Assembly (NCBI RefSeq): GCF_003820355.1
Contig: NZ_RPOK01000001.1
Location: forward strand, 460,847-524,846
DNA length: 64,000 bases
From: Paralteromonas sediminis
Lineage (GTDB): Bacteria > Pseudomonadota > Gammaproteobacteria > Enterobacterales > Alteromonadaceae
Direction: 5' to 3'
The notes beneath the pieces were generated by a model that did not search any database, was not told the DNA's origin, and saw nothing but the letters and a program-made list of their open reading frames with translations. This document shows positions 42,010 through 55,546 of the stretch, piece after piece. The translations under genes were made by a program, and so were the position numbers. Position 1 is the stretch's first letter. Each line of letters opens with the position of its first letter.

Positions 42010-42612
42010 CTATTGCCATGAAAGTTGCTTAGATTCAAATTGTGTTATGGCTTCGTCATGCAATAAAGTTTGACCAATGCTGTCCAATCCTGACGTCAAT
42101 GTAAACTTATGCGGTGCTGAAATCTGAAAAGAATAGTCAACGCCATTTACCACCAGGCATTGTGCGTGTAAATCCACCTTAAACTCGGTTTCATGATCGC
42201 GTTTTACCGCATCGAAAAGCGCGTCTATGTGTTCAGATGACAGCTGAATGGGCAAAATTTGATTGTTAATGCAGTTGCCATAAAAAATGTCTGCAAAGCT
42301 GGTAGCGACGATCACCTTAAAACCGTAATCCCCCAAAGCCCATGGGGCGTGTTCACGACTGGAACCACAGCCAAAGTTTTCTCGGGTTAGCAGCACGCTT
42401 GCACCCTGGTGCTGAGGATAGTTAAGTATAAAGTCTGGGTCTGGTCTCGATGCATCTGCGTTGAGATAGCGCCAATCAAAAAACAGGTTTTTGCCGAAGC
42501 CTTTGCGCGATACCGACGTTAAAAACTGTTTGGGTATGATTTGGTCGGTATCCACATTCGCCTGGTCCAGAGGAACGGCTTTACCAGTGTGTGTTGAAAA
42601 TCCCGTACTCAT
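42010..42612 (-). CDS. leuD: 3-isopropylmalate dehydratase small subunit
   Basis: 200 residues. With LeuC it isomerises 2- to 3-isopropylmalate. Motifs: [59 protein letters not shown]. Overlaps leuC by four bases (ATGA); last gene of leuABCD. Confidence 0.97.
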   Translation of the reverse strand: MSTGFSTHTGKAVPLDQANVDTDQIIPKQFLTSVSRKGFGKNLFFDWRYLNADASRPDPDFILNYPQHQGASVLLTRENFGCGSSREHAPWALGDYGFKVIVATSFADIFYGNCINNQILPIQLSSEHIDALFDAVKRDHETEFKVDLHAQCLVVNGVDYSFQISAPHKFTLTSGLDSIGQTLLHDEAITQFESKQLSWQ

Positions 42613-44015
42613 TTTTCACCTCCAAAGGTTCTTGCATCAGCAAAACGCCCGCTAAGGGCTGCCGCAGCGGCCATCTCTGGGCTGACCAAATGCGTTCTAG
42701 CGCCCCGTCCCTGACGCCCTTCAAAATTACGATTACTGGTTGAGGCGCAGCGGTCGCCCTCGGTCAGTAAGTCATCATTCATCCCCAGGCACATTGAACA
42801 TCCGGGTAAACGCCATTCAAAACCTGCTTCAATGAATATCTTATCGAGGGCTTCCTGTTCAGCCTGCATTTTTACCTGCGCAGAGCCAGGCACTACGATA
42901 GCCGTCACAGAGTCGGCTACCTTTCCTTGTTTGGCAATGTGTGCAGCAGCCCTCAAGTCTTCAATTCGGCTGTTGGTACAAGAACCGATGAACACATGGG
43001 ATACACTCACGTCTGTTAGGCGTTGACCGGGTTGTAAACCCATGTAAGCCAATGCCTTTTCGGCAGAGGCTTTTTCGACATTGTCGGTAAAGTCGTTTGG
43101 CGCAGGTACTGGCGTATTCACGCCCACTACTTGACCCGGATTTGTACCCCATGTGATTTGTGGCTCTATGTCCTGTGCAGCTAGTACCACTTCTGTATCG
43201 AATACGGCGTCGCTGTCAGTATGCAACTGTTTCCAATAAGACACTGCCTGTTCCCAATCTGCACCCTTGGGCGCGTATTCTCTGTCTTTTAAGTAGGCGA
43301 AAGTGGTGTCGTCTGGTGCAATTAAACCCGCCTTAGCACCCGCTTCAATACTCATATTGCAAATGGTCATACGCGCTTCCATAGAAAGCGCTTGAATGGC
43401 TGTTCCAGCATATTCAATAACATGACCCGTAGCGCCAGCGTGGCCAATTTTGCCGATGATCGCTAGGACAATGTCTTTGGCAGTAATGCCAACGGGCAGT
43501 TCACCTTCAATAGTGACCCGCATGGTTTTTGCTCTGGCTTGTTTTAAGGTTTGCGTTGCCAGAACATGCTCGACCTGAGATGTACCAATACCAAACGCCA
43601 AGGCTCCAAAAGCGCCATGGGTGGCGGTGTGAGAATCGCCACACACCACTGTCATGCCAGGTTGAATGATGCCCAGTTCCGGCCCCATCACATGCACAAT
43701 GCCCTGCTTTTGATGACCCACATCATAAAGCGTAATTCCGTGCTTCTGACAGTTCTGAGCAAGCGTTTGCAGTTGTTTATAGTTTTCCGGGCCACAGGCA
43801 TCCAATGCCAAGGATCGCGTCGAGATGCTGTGGTCCATAGTGGCTATGGTGCGGTCAGGACGACGTACCTTACGCCCTTTATCCTCTAGACCCGCAAACG
43901 CTTGGGGAGAGGTCACTTCGTGAATGAGATGACGGTCTATATACAATAGACAATCATTGTCCTGTTCGGCGACTAAGTGAGCGTCGAACACTTTTTCGTA
44001 CAGAGTTTTAGCCAT
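42609..44015 (-). CDS. leuC: 3-isopropylmalate dehydratase large subunit
   Basis: 468 residues, as in E. coli (466). Aconitase-like, with the 4Fe-4S cysteines in [10 protein letters not shown] and [42 protein letters not shown] is the aconitase signature. Directly follows leuB with no gap and precedes leuD. Confidence 0.98.
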   Translation of the reverse strand: MAKTLYEKVFDAHLVAEQDNDCLLYIDRHLIHEVTSPQAFAGLEDKGRKVRRPDRTIATMDHSISTRSLALDACGPENYKQLQTLAQNCQKHGITLYDVGHQKQGIVHVMGPELGIIQPGMTVVCGDSHTATHGAFGALAFGIGTSQVEHVLATQTLKQARAKTMRVTIEGELPVGITAKDIVLAIIGKIGHAGATGHVIEYAGTAIQALSMEARMTICNMSIEAGAKAGLIAPDDTTFAYLKDREYAPKGADWEQAVSYWKQLHTDSDAVFDTEVVLAAQDIEPQITWGTNPGQVVGVNTPVPAPNDFTDNVEKASAEKALAYMGLQPGQRLTDVSVSHVFIGSCTNSRIEDLRAAAHIAKQGKVADSVTAIVVPGSAQVKMQAEQEALDKIFIEAGFEWRLPGCSMCLGMNDDLLTEGDRCASTSNRNFEGRQGRGARTHLVSPEMAAAAALSGRFADARTFGGEK

Positions 44016-45116
<1,101 letters not shown>

Positions 45117-46673
45117 TTATACTCCTGCTACACGTGATTGTTTTTGTTCGTCTATCTGGTCGGCCAGATAGGTATTATTTAATACATAGATAAGGGCTTT
45201 CACACCCGACTCTACAATGTCTGTGGCCAAACCAATGCCATGGAAGCGTCTGCCGCGGTATTCAGCAATAACACTTACCTGTGCCAGTGCGTCGGCACCT
45301 TCGCCTTTAGAATCTAACTTGAAGTCTACGATGGAAAAGTGCTCATCGTGTTCAAACAGGGTCATAATGGCATTAAAAGAGGCGTCGACGGGGCCATTAC
45401 CGGTGGCTGAACGGGTGTGTACCTCTTCCCCTACTTGCAACCGAACAGTGGCGCTTGGGATAATTTCTTTACCCGAGGTAGCCTGTAATGCCAACAGCTT
45501 AAAGTGCGCGTATTCCTGCTTCTGCTGATCGAAAAACAGTAAAGCTTCTAAATCATAATCATAAACTTGGCCCTTCTTGTCAGCCAGTTTTAGGAACAGT
45601 GTATAGATACTTTCCAAGTCGTAGTCCTGAGACTGATATCCCAGTTCGGCTAATCGATGTTTAATCACGTGGCGACCCGAGCGCGAAGTCAGGTTTAGAT
45701 TATTTTTGTTAATACCCACACTTTCCGGGGTCATGATTTCATAGGTATTTTGGGCTTTTAACACACCATCTTGGTGAATACCCGAGGAGTGACTAAACGC
45801 ATTCGCACCCACAATGGCTTTGTTGGCCTGCACAGGCATATTACACAACTGACTGACCAATTTTGAGGTTCGGCTAATTTCCTGAGTGTCTATTTTGGTC
45901 TCAAGACCAAACTTGGCCTTGCGGGTATTTAAAATCATGGCTATTTCTTCCAATGAGCAATTACCCGCGCGCTCTCCAATACCATTAATGGTGCATTCAA
46001 CCTGACGCGCGCCATTTTCAATAGCGGCCAGTGAGTTGCCCACAGCCAGACCTAAGTCGTTGTGACAATGCACAGAGATAGTGGCTTTATCAATATTCGG
46101 CACGCGATTGAAAAGCTGACCGATAATGCCGCCAAATTCAGTGGGGGTAGTGTAGCCAACCGTGTCCGGAATGTTCACTGTGGTAGCACCTGCTTTGATC
46201 GCGTTTTCCACCATTCTGCATAAATAATCTATATGGGTTCTACCCGCGTCCTCACAGGAAAACTCCACATCATCCGTAAATCGGCGAGCGTGTTTTATGG
46301 CAGCAACAGCCATGTCGACAATATCGTCCTGTGACTTTTTCAGTTTGTTACTAACGTGAATGTCTGAAGTGGCAATGAAGGTATGAATGCGGAATTGCTC
46401 GGCAACACGCAAGGCTTCGCCGCATGCATCTATGTCTTTTTCCAGTGCCCTGGACAAGCCACATACGGTACTGTCCTTAACAACTCTGGCTATTTCCTGA
46501 ACGGAGGCGAAATCACCAGGAGATGATACCGGAAACCCGGCTTCAATAACGTCCACACCTAAACGTTCCAGAGCAAGGGCAATCTGACACTTTTCCTTCA
46601 TGCTGAGACTGGCAGGCAGTGCTTGCTCACCGTCCCTCAATGTCGTGTCGAAAATGATAATTCGATTGTCCAT
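45117..46673 (-). CDS. leuA: 2-isopropylmalate synthase
   Basis: 518 residues. First committed step of leucine synthesis, from 2-oxoisovalerate and acetyl-CoA. [34 protein letters not shown] and the HCHNDLGLA metal site are present, and the C-terminal regulatory LeuA dimer domain (about 390-505) for leucine feedback is intact. GGAGGAAAC lies before the ATG. Transcription is controlled by the leader peptide and attenuator upstream (46,714-46,825). Confidence 0.98.
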   Translation of the reverse strand: MDNRIIIFDTTLRDGEQALPASLSMKEKCQIALALERLGVDVIEAGFPVSSPGDFASVQEIARVVKDSTVCGLSRALEKDIDACGEALRVAEQFRIHTFIATSDIHVSNKLKKSQDDIVDMAVAAIKHARRFTDDVEFSCEDAGRTHIDYLCRMVENAIKAGATTVNIPDTVGYTTPTEFGGIIGQLFNRVPNIDKATISVHCHNDLGLAVGNSLAAIENGARQVECTINGIGERAGNCSLEEIAMILNTRKAKFGLETKIDTQEISRTSKLVSQLCNMPVQANKAIVGANAFSHSSGIHQDGVLKAQNTYEIMTPESVGINKNNLNLTSRSGRHVIKHRLAELGYQSQDYDLESIYTLFLKLADKKGQVYDYDLEALLFFDQQKQEYAHFKLLALQATSGKEIIPSATVRLQVGEEVHTRSATGNGPVDASFNAIMTLFEHDEHFSIVDFKLDSKGEGADALAQVSVIAEYRGRRFHGIGLATDIVESGVKALIYVLNNTYLADQIDEQKQSRVAGV

Positions 46674-46713
46674 GTTTCCTCCATTGCTACTTTGTTTAGA
46701 TGTTTTTTAGCCA

Positions 46714-46742
46714 TAAAAAAACCCGTGCGGTGCACGGGTTTT
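46714..46742 (-). terminator. Leucine-operon attenuator
   Basis: On the minus strand AAAACCCGTGC-ACC-GCACGGGTTTT is followed by a T run, 41 bases before leuA. The 5' arm ACCCGTGC can instead pair with an identical-complement segment GCACGGGT (46,778-46,771) at the end of the leader peptide, giving the mutually exclusive antiterminator. A separate hairpin TTGCGA-CTG-TCGCAA lies between them. Confidence 0.92.
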
Positions 46743-46768
46743 ATTTGTTCTTTTGCGACAGTCGCAAT

Positions 46769-46825
46769 CTACCCGTGCAGTCTTGCTGCCATAAGGAGTA
46801 GAAGGAGAAGCGATGCAAATTTCAT
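46769..46825 (-). CDS. leuL: leu operon leader peptide
   Basis: Eighteen codons: MKFASLLLLLLMAARLHG, stop TAG. Six consecutive Leu codons (CTT CTC CTT CTA CTC CTT) and a seventh near the end. When charged tRNA-Leu is scarce the ribosome stalls on these codons, leaving GCACGGGT free to pair with the terminator's 5' arm and letting transcription proceed into leuABCD. When Leu is ample the ribosome covers that segment and the attenuator forms. Predicted by sequence; the mechanism is known from the E. coli and Salmonella leu operons. Confidence 0.92.
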   Translation of the reverse strand: MKFASLLLLLLMAARLHG

Positions 46826-46857
46826 TATTCTTTTCGTGCACTGTCGTTGGTCCAGTA

Positions 46858-46887
46858 AATGTAATCTGAATAGGCAGAAGAGGTCAA
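46858..46887 (-). promoter_or_regulatory. Promoter of the leu operon
   Basis: On the minus strand TTGACC (46,887-46,882), 18 bases, TACATT (46,863-46,858). The transcript would start about 25 bases before the leader-peptide ATG. Confidence 0.65.
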
Positions 46888-46951
46888 CCAGAAATGCAAA
46901 GTATTTTAGGTATTAGTTAAAACAGACTGCTATAAGCGCGCGAATAAAAGT

Positions 46952-47620
46952 CTAATGTTTGACAGGCTTTAGTTTGAAATGCTTCCAGTCTATTTGCGTA
47001 GACAGCATCATTTGCCTGAGTGTTAACGCTTGTGGTGCACTTTTGCTTTTATGATTCCAGCTGTGTCCGCAGCACGCCGCTTGCATTATGGCTTTGGTTG
47101 GCTTTAACAGCAGTATGTTCAGATGGGAAAAGCGTTGCTCAGCATTTGTGCCGCTGTAATCGAACCAGCCATATTTGTTTAAGTGGATTTGCATGGACGC
47201 CGTGTTGACTCTATCGATACAGTCTAATTCGATGCTTTCTTTATCCAGCTCTCTTGTTCTAACGGGCACCACTAGGCCGGGTGCTGCATGTTGTTGATAC
47301 CAGTGTTTTGTTCGCTCAGGATCGACATTACGCCCGGGCGACTTGGCCGCCTGCTTGCTTTGCCAAGAGCCGTTGTGACTATCAACATCGAGCGGCCATG
47401 CGTTGTCATTTTGTTGAGCACAAAGGAAGTAGGCAATGCGCTTTACGTGGTGACTTAAACCCGCCAAGCGGCGCTGCATTAATGAAAGTTGTTTGGGGCC
47501 AGAAAAGGCCAGGTTGTGAAGTTCACGCTCGTAGAGCGCGTTACAGATTTCAGCAAAGTCGCTATGAGCAGGGCTTGGCGATTGAACAAATGAGAAAAAA
47601 TCAGATTGTTTATCGCTCAT
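46952..47620 (-). CDS. Hypothetical protein
   Basis: 222 residues beginning MSDKQSDFFSFVQSPSPAHS. No signal peptide or transmembrane segment. Basic (many His, Lys, Gln), with seemingly folded N-terminal helices (20-90) and HWYQQHAAPGLVVPVRTRELDKESIELDCIDRVNTASMQIHLNKYGWFDYSGTNAEQRFSHLNILLLKP in the second half. I do not recognise a family. It lies 21 bases downstream of eno on the same strand and so is probably cotranscribed with it. Confidence 0.6.
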   Translation of the reverse strand: MSDKQSDFFSFVQSPSPAHSDFAEICNALYERELHNLAFSGPKQLSLMQRRLAGLSHHVKRIAYFLCAQQNDNAWPLDVDSHNGSWQSKQAAKSPGRNVDPERTKHWYQQHAAPGLVVPVRTRELDKESIELDCIDRVNTASMQIHLNKYGWFDYSGTNAEQRFSHLNILLLKPTKAIMQAACCGHSWNHKSKSAPQALTLRQMMLSTQIDWKHFKLKPVKH

Positions 47621-47641
47621 AGCCCTACTTAATGCAGTTGT

Positions 47642-48943
<1,302 letters not shown>

Positions 48944-48961
48944 TCAACAATCTTAGTTGTA

Positions 48962-50662
<1,701 letters not shown>

Positions 50663-50742
50663 TTATGGGGTGGGCAATTGGTCTTTGAAAGTTTGTTCTT
50701 TGGATGGCGTGATAGTATAGGCAAAAGCGGGTTGTATAACAA

Positions 50743-53337
50743 TCATTTCCCGCTATTCTGCTCAAATTCCTGTTTTAGGGCATATACCCAATCCAGTGCC
50801 TGGCGCGGTGTCATGCTGTCAGGTTCGACCTGGCTGATTTTTTCCATGAGTGTTTTACTGTGAGGCGATTCAGCCTCTGCTTCAATTGGCTGAGATAACC
50901 AGTCTACCTGTTTGTTTGCTTCGTCCGCTGCGTGTGTGGCTTCCAAATAGTGTAAACGTTGTTTGGCTGCAAGCACCACGCGATTTGGCACGCCAGCCAG
51001 TTTAGCAACCTGTAGGCCATAACTTTTGCTAGCCGCACCATCGGTTACGGTATGCAAAAACTTCACTGTATCATTGTGTTCAATCGCATTGACGTGGACG
51101 TTGTCTACGCTAGGCAACTGTGTCGCTAATTCGGTGAGTTCGAAATAATGGGTGGCAAACAAGGTGAATGCATTGAGTGTATGCGCAAGATACTCGGCAC
51201 AGGCCCACGCTAATGACAGTCCATCATAAGTACTGGTGCCGCGGCCAATTTCGTCCATTAGCACAAGAGACGTTGCCGTTGCATTATTGAGAATGGTGGC
51301 TGTCTCTGTCATTTCAACCATAAACGTCGAACGGCCTGATGCAATATCATCGGCAGCCCCAATGCGGGTAAATATACTATCAAAAACGCCGATTTGTGCA
51401 TTGTTAGCAGGTACAAAACAACCAATATGCGCCATTAAAACAATGAGCGCAGTCTGTCGCATATAGGTTGATTTACCGCCCATATTCGGCCCTGTGATGA
51501 TCAACATCTTCCGTTTTGGGTCCAGGGTGAGCGAATTGGCAATAAAGGGTTCATCTCTGGCGCTTTCAACGACAATGTGGCGACCATTGTCATAGCAAAG
51601 CTCACTGCTTTGGGTTAATGTCGGGCGGAACAGATTCAGGTTTTCTGCTCGCTCTGCAAATGTAAGCATGACATCCAGTTCTGCCAGTGCATTTGTACAG
51701 GTCATCAGTGCGTTGAGCTGAGCGTGCAGGGGCTCAAAAAGGCCGTCATACAAGGATTTCTCTAACGCCAGCGCTTTGCTTTGGCTATTTAACACTTTAT
51801 CTTCGTGTTCCTTTAACTCAGGCAGAATATAACGTTCTGCATTCTTGAGTGTTTGGCGCCTGATGTATTCTGGAGGAATCTGCTCTGCACTGGCTCGGCT
51901 GGTTTCGATGTAAAAACCGTGGACTTTGTTGTAACCCACTTTTAGCGTCGAAATGCCGGTTCTCTCTTTTTCTCTTTGCTCTAGTTCCTTGAGGTAATCT
52001 GTTGCACCTGTGGCCAGCGCTCTAAGTTCATCGAGCTCAGATGAGTATCCATCAGCAATGACGCCGCCATCTCTCAATACGACGGGCGGGTTGTCAATAA
52101 TGGCCTGTTGCAACAGATCGGCAAGTGCTGGGAAGGTGCTGATTTGTGCAGATAAGGTGTTGAGTAAGCGGTCTTCCGGCGCTTGTGACAGCTCAGCTTG
52201 CAAAGCCGGTAACTCGCACAGCGCATTGCGCAACCTGGCTAAGTCTCGTGGACGTGCAGAACGCAATGCCACGCGTGCCATTATCCGCTCTACGTCTCCA
52301 ATGCGTTTTAGGCAATCCTGCAAGTCCGAATAATTGATTTGCTGTAAGCTTTCAATCGCATCGTATTGGTTATTTAAGTGTTCCTGATTGGTGATGGGAC
52401 TGTGTATTTTTCGTTGTAAAAGGCGGCTTCCCATTGAGGTTGAACAGGTATCAAGCGCTGAAAACAACGTAAAGTCCTGTGTGCCAGACAGGTTTTGAGT
52501 CAGCTCGAGGTTTCGTCGTGTAGCAGCATCAAGGTGCACCCTTGAGTCTGTTCTCTCTGGTGTGAGCGCTCGAATGTGCGGTAACGCCGCGCGTTGGGTA
52601 TCTTTGACATACTGTAAAACACAGCCCGCCGCGCCCAAAGACAAACGCTCATTGGTGACGCCGAATCCATCAAGCGCAGATACAGAGAATTGTTTGCACA
52701 GCTGTTGCTGGGCGGAATCTACATCAAACTCCCAGACGGGGCGTCGTCTCAGGCCCTTGTATTGTTCTATCAGTGGCGAATGTGTGAAGTCCTCAGGATA
52801 AAGCAATTCAGCGGGGTTTAATCGTTGCAATTCGGTGCTGAATGCTTCCTTAGAGGCGGCTTCAATGATACTGAATCGGCCACTGGATAAATTCAGCGCG
52901 GCAATACCAAACTGTGCTTCATGACAACATACAGCGCATAATAAGCTGTCTCGACGTTCTTCCAGTAAAGCTTCATCGGTAATCGTACCCGGCGTAACAA
53001 TGCGCTGGACTTGTCTCTCAACAGGACCTTTACTGGTGGCAGGGTCGCCCACCTGTTCACAGATCGCCACAGACTCGCCTAACTTCACTAGCCTTGCCAA
53101 GTAGCCCTCAACCGCGTGAAAAGGTACCCCTGCCATGGGAATGGGCTCACCGCCAGACTTTCCTCTAGCAGTCAGAGATATGTCCAATAGCTCAGCCGCC
53201 TTCTTGGCATCTTCATAAAAAAGCTCGTAAAAGTCGCCCATGCGATAAAAAAGTAGAATATTGGGATGCTGGGCTTTGATCGCCAGGTACTGGCGCATCA
53301 TGGGCGTCACTGTGTTGTTGTTTTTATCGGCGCTCAT
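50743..53337 (-). CDS. mutS: DNA mismatch repair protein MutS
   Basis: 864 residues. Mismatch-reading GDFYELF with F36 and E38 as in E. coli, the Walker [27 protein letters not shown] and ATHYFELT. Recognises mispairs and starts MutL-dependent repair. Divergent from pncC, with an intergenic region of about 190 bases. It has the full length of E. coli-type MutS (853). Confidence 0.98.
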   Translation of the reverse strand: MSADKNNNTVTPMMRQYLAIKAQHPNILLFYRMGDFYELFYEDAKKAAELLDISLTARGKSGGEPIPMAGVPFHAVEGYLARLVKLGESVAICEQVGDPATSKGPVERQVQRIVTPGTITDEALLEERRDSLLCAVCCHEAQFGIAALNLSSGRFSIIEAASKEAFSTELQRLNPAELLYPEDFTHSPLIEQYKGLRRRPVWEFDVDSAQQQLCKQFSVSALDGFGVTNERLSLGAAGCVLQYVKDTQRAALPHIRALTPERTDSRVHLDAATRRNLELTQNLSGTQDFTLFSALDTCSTSMGSRLLQRKIHSPITNQEHLNNQYDAIESLQQINYSDLQDCLKRIGDVERIMARVALRSARPRDLARLRNALCELPALQAELSQAPEDRLLNTLSAQISTFPALADLLQQAIIDNPPVVLRDGGVIADGYSSELDELRALATGATDYLKELEQREKERTGISTLKVGYNKVHGFYIETSRASAEQIPPEYIRRQTLKNAERYILPELKEHEDKVLNSQSKALALEKSLYDGLFEPLHAQLNALMTCTNALAELDVMLTFAERAENLNLFRPTLTQSSELCYDNGRHIVVESARDEPFIANSLTLDPKRKMLIITGPNMGGKSTYMRQTALIVLMAHIGCFVPANNAQIGVFDSIFTRIGAADDIASGRSTFMVEMTETATILNNATATSLVLMDEIGRGTSTYDGLSLAWACAEYLAHTLNAFTLFATHYFELTELATQLPSVDNVHVNAIEHNDTVKFLHTVTDGAASKSYGLQVAKLAGVPNRVVLAAKQRLHYLEATHAADEANKQVDWLSQPIEAEAESPHSKTLMEKISQVEPDSMTPRQALDWVYALKQEFEQNSGK

Positions 53338-53528
53338 TGTGTCTCGTAGGAAAACTGCAATGGCACTATTGTATGCAGATTAAAGAAAAAACGAAGTACT
53401 TATTATAAAATCAAATCATCGTGCGCAAACCTTGAACAACGCGAGAAGAAGCTGGCTGGTCAAGGTGCACACCGCGCAGATAATTAACCTAATAGGGGCA
53501 ATACCCCTTAAGTCGAGGAGAAATGTTC

Positions 53529-54014
53529 ATGCTAAAGGAGCGGCAACAACAGCTTGAAGTACTGGCACAAACTTTGAGTGAAAAAAAATGGACGGTAACC
53601 TGTGCCGAGAGCTGCACAGGCGGTGGATTAGCGTTTGCCTTTACGTCTGTTTCAGGCAGCTCAAACTGGTTTTCCCAAAGTTGGGTTACCTATTCTAATG
53701 ACGCTAAAATTAATCGTTTGGGCGTCGATGAGGACATCATCGAACGCTATGGTGCTGTGTCAATGCAAACCGTAAAACAAATGGCCACTGGGGCTAGACG
53801 CGAGGCCGCGGCAGACATCGCCGTGTCGATTAGTGGCATCGCAGGACCCGGAGGGGGAAGCAAAGAAAAACCGGTGGGACTGGTGTGGTTCGGTTTTGCG
53901 TTTGCAGACTACACACTGTGCGAAAAGCAGGTGTTTGATGGTGGACGGCAACGGGTCAGAGAGCAGGCAATTGACTTTGCGATACAAAAACTGATCCAGG
54001 GATTAGTTGAATAA
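53529..54014 (+). CDS. pncC: Nicotinamide-nucleotide amidase (CinA C-terminal domain)
   Basis: 161 residues from ATG 53,529, which has GGAG eight bases upstream; an ATG two codons earlier is too close to the site. CAESCTGGGLAFAFTSVSGSSNWF, TYSNDAKI, GAVSMQTVKQMATGAR and SISGIAGPGGGSKEKPVG are the PncC/CinA signature. Deamidates nicotinamide mononucleotide to nicotinate mononucleotide in NAD recycling. Its position before recA is conserved in this group. Confidence 0.95.
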   Translation: MLKERQQQLEVLAQTLSEKKWTVTCAESCTGGGLAFAFTSVSGSSNWFSQSWVTYSNDAKINRLGVDEDIIERYGAVSMQTVKQMATGARREAAADIAVSISGIAGPGGGSKEKPVGLVWFGFAFADYTLCEKQVFDGGRQRVREQAIDFAIQKLIQGLVE

Positions 54015-54069
54015 TGGGCCTCTCGACACCACAATACCTTTGCACGTAAAAGAAATCACAAAACCACTG

Positions 54070-54098
54070 TTTACAACTGTATGGTTATACAGTATCTT
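54070..54098 (+). promoter_or_regulatory. recA promoter with LexA (SOS) box
   Basis: TTTACA (54,070-54,075), 17 bases, TATCTT (54,093-54,098). The spacer contains CTGT-ATGGTTAT-ACAG (54,077-54,092), a perfect gammaproteobacterial LexA box placed as in E. coli recA. Confidence 0.92.
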
Positions 54099-54155
54099 GT
54101 GCAAAAACGTGGTTACCCACTCACGACATTAACGCATTTATACGGATGACACCCT

Positions 54156-55190
54156 GTGGACGAAAATAAATCTAAAGCTCTCTCTGCTGCATTAGGTCAG
54201 ATAGAAAAACAATTTGGTAAAGGTACTATCATGCGCTTGGGCGATAACCAAGCCATGGATATAGAATCAGTCTCTACGGGGTCACTTAGCATCGATATCG
54301 CGTTGGGTATTGGTGGCTTGCCCTGTGGCCGTATTGTTGAAATCTACGGGCCGGAATCTTCAGGTAAAACCACCCTGACTTTACAGGTGATCGCTGAAGC
54401 ACAAAAGAAAGGAAAAACGTGTGCGTTTGTCGATGCAGAGCATGCTCTCGATCCCATCTACGCAGAAAAGCTGGGTGTAAACATTGATGAGCTCCTTGTC
54501 TCTCAGCCAGACACTGGCGAGCAAGCGCTAGAGATTTGTGACATGTTGGTTCGCTCAGGTGCGGTAGATGTGGTGATTGTTGACTCGGTAGCCGCACTAA
54601 CACCAAAAGCCGAAATTGAAGGTGATATGGGTGATTCACACGTGGGTCTGCAAGCCAGACTTATGTCGCAGGCGCTGAGAAAATTAACGGCAAACATCAA
54701 AAAGTCTAACACTCTGTGTATCTTTATTAACCAAATACGTATGAAGATTGGGGTGATGTTTGGTTCACCAGAAACGACAACAGGTGGTAATGCTCTAAAA
54801 TTCTATTCCTCTGTTCGTTTGGATATTCGTCGCATAGGTTCAATCAAAGAAGGCGATGAAATTGTCGGTAACGAAACGCGCGTTAAAGTGGTGAAAAATA
54901 AAGTGGCTCCGCCATTTAAACAGGCAGAGTTCCAAATCTTATACGGCGAAGGTATTTGCAAAGAAGCTGAGCTTATCGACATCGGAGTGAGCCAAAAATT
55001 CGTTGAAAAAGCCGGTGCTTGGTACAGTTACAACGGTGATAGAATTGGTCAGGGTAAAGCGAACGTAGTTAAATACCTTCGTCAGAACCCAGACACAGCT
55101 AATGAACTAGAGCAACGCATTCGTGAAACATTGCTATTGTCCAAGACTATTGCAGATGAAGAAGGCGAAGCGAAAGAAGAGCTCTTGTAA
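54156..55190 (+). CDS. recA: Recombinase RecA
   Basis: 344 residues, GTG start (no in-frame ATG upstream or nearby; the usual N-terminus [22 protein letters not shown] supports it). Walker A GPESSGKT (65-72), [37 protein letters not shown] (L1 and catalytic Walker B), [28 protein letters not shown] (L2) and the acidic C-terminus. Strand exchange and LexA co-protease. A terminator follows directly; recX, usual downstream in many relatives, is absent. Confidence 0.98.
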   Translation: MDENKSKALSAALGQIEKQFGKGTIMRLGDNQAMDIESVSTGSLSIDIALGIGGLPCGRIVEIYGPESSGKTTLTLQVIAEAQKKGKTCAFVDAEHALDPIYAEKLGVNIDELLVSQPDTGEQALEICDMLVRSGAVDVVIVDSVAALTPKAEIEGDMGDSHVGLQARLMSQALRKLTANIKKSNTLCIFINQIRMKIGVMFGSPETTTGGNALKFYSSVRLDIRRIGSIKEGDEIVGNETRVKVVKNKVAPPFKQAEFQILYGEGICKEAELIDIGVSQKFVEKAGAWYSYNGDRIGQGKANVVKYLRQNPDTANELEQRIRETLLLSKTIADEEGEAKEELL

Positions 55191-55223
55191 GAACAAAACC
55201 GGAACTTCCCCGTTCCTCTTTGT

Positions 55224-55248
55224 GCCCACTTGCCCGGTGGGCTTTTTT
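55224..55248 (+). terminator. recA terminator
   Basis: GCCCAC-TTGCCCG-GTGGGC followed by six T. It runs into the stop codon of the minus-strand FlhB-like gene. Confidence 0.88.
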
Positions 55249-55546
55249 ATGCCTCCCAACCTGTGTCGTGCTTGCCTTGCAAATAGTGAGAATAGGCAAT
55301 GAGTTCGGCGATGACCATATAGAGTTCCTCTGGAATATCCTGGCCTAAATCAAGCAAGGATAAAAATTCCATCAAATAGGGATCTTCGTGTACTAATACG
55401 CCAGACGCCTGCGCTAATTCGAGAATGGACTCAGCCAATTTACCTTCACCTTTGGCAATAACCTTAGGTGCCACCTTCTTATCGTAGTCTTCGCCCGAAC
55501 CGGGTGAGTATTTTAGGCCGATGGCTCTTTTTGTTTTTTCGATCAT
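55247..55546 (-). CDS. FlhB C-terminal-like protein (FhlB/EscU family)
   Basis: 99 residues. AIGLKYSPGSGEDYDKKVAPKVIAKGEGKLAESILELAQASGVLVHEDPYLMEFLSLLDLGQDIPEELYMVIAELIAYSHYL matches the cytoplasmic FlhB_CC domain after its NPTH cleavage site. No membrane part and no NPTH. Known stand-alone homologues can replace the natural FlhB fragment in export switching. Overlaps the FliK-like gene by four bases. Confidence 0.88.
   Translation of the reverse strand: MIEKTKRAIGLKYSPGSGEDYDKKVAPKVIAKGEGKLAESILELAQASGVLVHEDPYLMEFLSLLDLGQDIPEELYMVIAELIAYSHYLQGKHDTGWEA

Noticed and set aside
43551-43889. Plus-strand reading frame of about 110 residues inside leuC
   Set aside because: Antisense to conserved aconitase motifs; no start signal or protein-like composition.
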